Assembly: GCF_004135345.1 (NCBI RefSeq)
Contig: NZ_CP035495.1
Coordinates: 2,170,001 to 2,234,000 of the forward strand
Direction: 5' to 3'
Length of the DNA stretch: 64,000 nt
From: Xylanimonas allomyrinae
GTDB taxonomy: Bacteria > Actinomycetota > Actinomycetes > Actinomycetales > Cellulomonadaceae
Below are positions 63,332 to 64,000 of the stretch, in pieces (position 1 is the first letter of the stretch; the number at the start of each line of letters is the position of its first letter). Below the pieces are notes generated by a model, which saw nothing but the letters and a program-made list of their open reading frames with translations, was not told the DNA's origin and searched no databases. A program made the translations under genes and the position numbers.

Positions 63332-63458
63332 CGCGGAGGTGCGGTCCTATCGCTCGGTACTGAAGATGCGAGACCCGCACAGCGCCGGGGTCCCGGTTCG
63401 CTTGGGTCGAGGTGATCGTCGCATCGCGCATTGACACGTTTCGTCCTTCGCTGGGCGA

Positions 63459-63490
63459 GCTCGGCACTTTTCACCCTCGGCGTGCCGAGC
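63459..63490. repeat. Stem-loop upstream of the SSB gene
   Basis: GCTCGGCAC (63459-63467) and GTGCCGAGC (63482-63490) form a perfect 9-bp stem with a 14-nt loop, 60 bp before the SSB start. It could be an operator, an attenuator or a single-strand replication signal. Confidence 0.45.
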
Positions 63491-63550
63491 GCACCTGGCA
63501 GTCATCGGCCACGACAGACCAGGCCGCCGCTATCACGTCAGGAGCAGCGC

Positions 63551-64000
63551 ATGTCCGACACCATTCCGACCCGCGAGGCGCTCGCGGGGTTCATCGTCAC
63601 CGAGCCCAGGCTCACCACGACGGCCGGCGGCATGTACCGCCTCGCAGCGCGCGTGGGCGTGGAGCACTGGCAGAGCGAACCCGACGGCGCGCGCTCGATG
63701 GCCGACCCGTCGTTCCATACGCTCGCGATCTACGGCCAGCTCGCCGCGAGGCTCGCGGGCGAGTTCCACAAGGGCGAGCGGTTCGTCGCCGTCGGCCGCA
63801 CCCGGGGGTATCCGATCGACCGAGTGGGCGTCGAGGATGTGCGCTACGAGTTCGTCGCGACCCGGATCGGGCACGACGCAGCCGACGACGCCCTCGCCCG
63901 GTCGATGTCGCGGCACCCGGCGAGCCGGGCCCGGCACCTCGACACCCGCCACCCGCTCGAGCCCGCCGAGGCTCCGGCGTCGGGACGACGGCTGCGGGCA
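63551..64000 (+). CDS. ssb: Single-stranded DNA-binding protein, N-terminal part
   Basis: The frame is open from ATG 63551 (AGGAG about 8 nt upstream) to the window edge, 150 codons, so the C-terminus is not seen. An OB-fold is clear: FIVTEPRLTTTAGGMYRLAA (about residues 15-34), then VGVEHW, SFHTLAIYGQLAARLAGEF (about 54-72) and KGERFVAVGRTRGY (about 74-87). SSB proteins coat the single strand during transfer and replication and are common accessory genes on conjugative elements. The part after residue 115 is Arg/Ala/Pro-rich and may be the usual flexible tail. Confidence 0.85.
   Translation, partial: MSDTIPTREALAGFIVTEPRLTTTAGGMYRLAARVGVEHWQSEPDGARSMADPSFHTLAIYGQLAARLAGEFHKGERFVAVGRTRGYPIDRVGVEDVRYEFVATRIGHDAADDALARSMSRHPASRARHLDTRHPLEPAEAPASGRRLRA

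Noticed and set aside
63431-63436. TTGACA as a -35 box for ssb
   Set aside because: No TANNNT -10 box lies at 16-19 bp spacing; the match may be chance.
1-64000. CRISPR arrays, tRNA or rRNA genes
   Set aside because: No regularly spaced direct repeats with unique spacers, and no cloverleaf or rRNA signature, were recognised on reading the window; a tRNA or CRISPR scan would confirm.

Overview
The window is very GC-rich, uses GTG and TTG starts freely, chains genes through 4-bp ATGA/GTGA overlaps and has leaderless promoters of the TANNNT type. Together with the protein families present, this points to a high-GC actinomycete, perhaps from the Cellulomonadaceae/Promicromonosporaceae group (inferred from gene content only). 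It looks like a large conjugative element (ICE or plasmid) carrying a dense anti-phage defence island. No integrase, attachment site, rRNA or tRNA was seen.

Region 1 (1-22172) is the defence island, nearly all on the minus strand. From the left it holds a three-gene ABC-three-component (ABC-3C) system: an SMC/RecN-like ATPase cut by the window edge, a small middle component, and an effector with a restriction-endonuclease-like N-terminus. Next comes an IS21-family element whose istA is split by an IS110-family element. Beyond it lies a tightly coupled operon: DrmB (DUF1998), DrmA helicase, a UvrD-like helicase and a giant protein joining an Hsp90/sacsin-like ATPase to an SF2 helicase. A restriction-modification cluster follows: two C5 cytosine methyltransferases with similar target-recognition regions, an NgoMIV-type and a NaeI-type endonuclease (both reference enzymes cut GCCGGC), and a Vsr repair endonuclease. 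DrmA and DrmB define DISARM, but drmC (PLD nuclease) and drmD/drmE are absent, so this is a DISARM-related system of unusual composition and the best candidate for an undescribed system.

Region 2 (22585-63550 and beyond) is the transfer element. It has a MobF/TraA relaxase-helicase, a possible oriT region, secreted and lipoproteins, a complete Tad (type IVc) pilus locus (SAF/CpaB, CpaE, TadA, TadB, TadC, small pilin, two TadE-like proteins, TadG-like) ending in a LysM/BTAD-like protein, a Prim-Pol primase, ParB, and an actinobacterial type IV secretion operon: VirB8-like protein, M23 peptidase, DUF6112 pilin-like protein, TrbL/VirB6, SCO6880-family protein and VirB4-like ATPase. A prepilin peptidase, an ArdC-like antirestriction protein, a TraG/VirD4 coupling protein and a partial SSB complete it. 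Unrecognised cargo genes interrupt this backbone at three places.

A notable property of the sequence itself: at least eight genes are each broken by an apparent single missing base inside a short G or C run, and adding that one base restores a continuous protein in every case. This suggests systematic homopolymer undercalling in the assembly rather than true gene decay. Those genes are annotated here as single reading units with the break noted.
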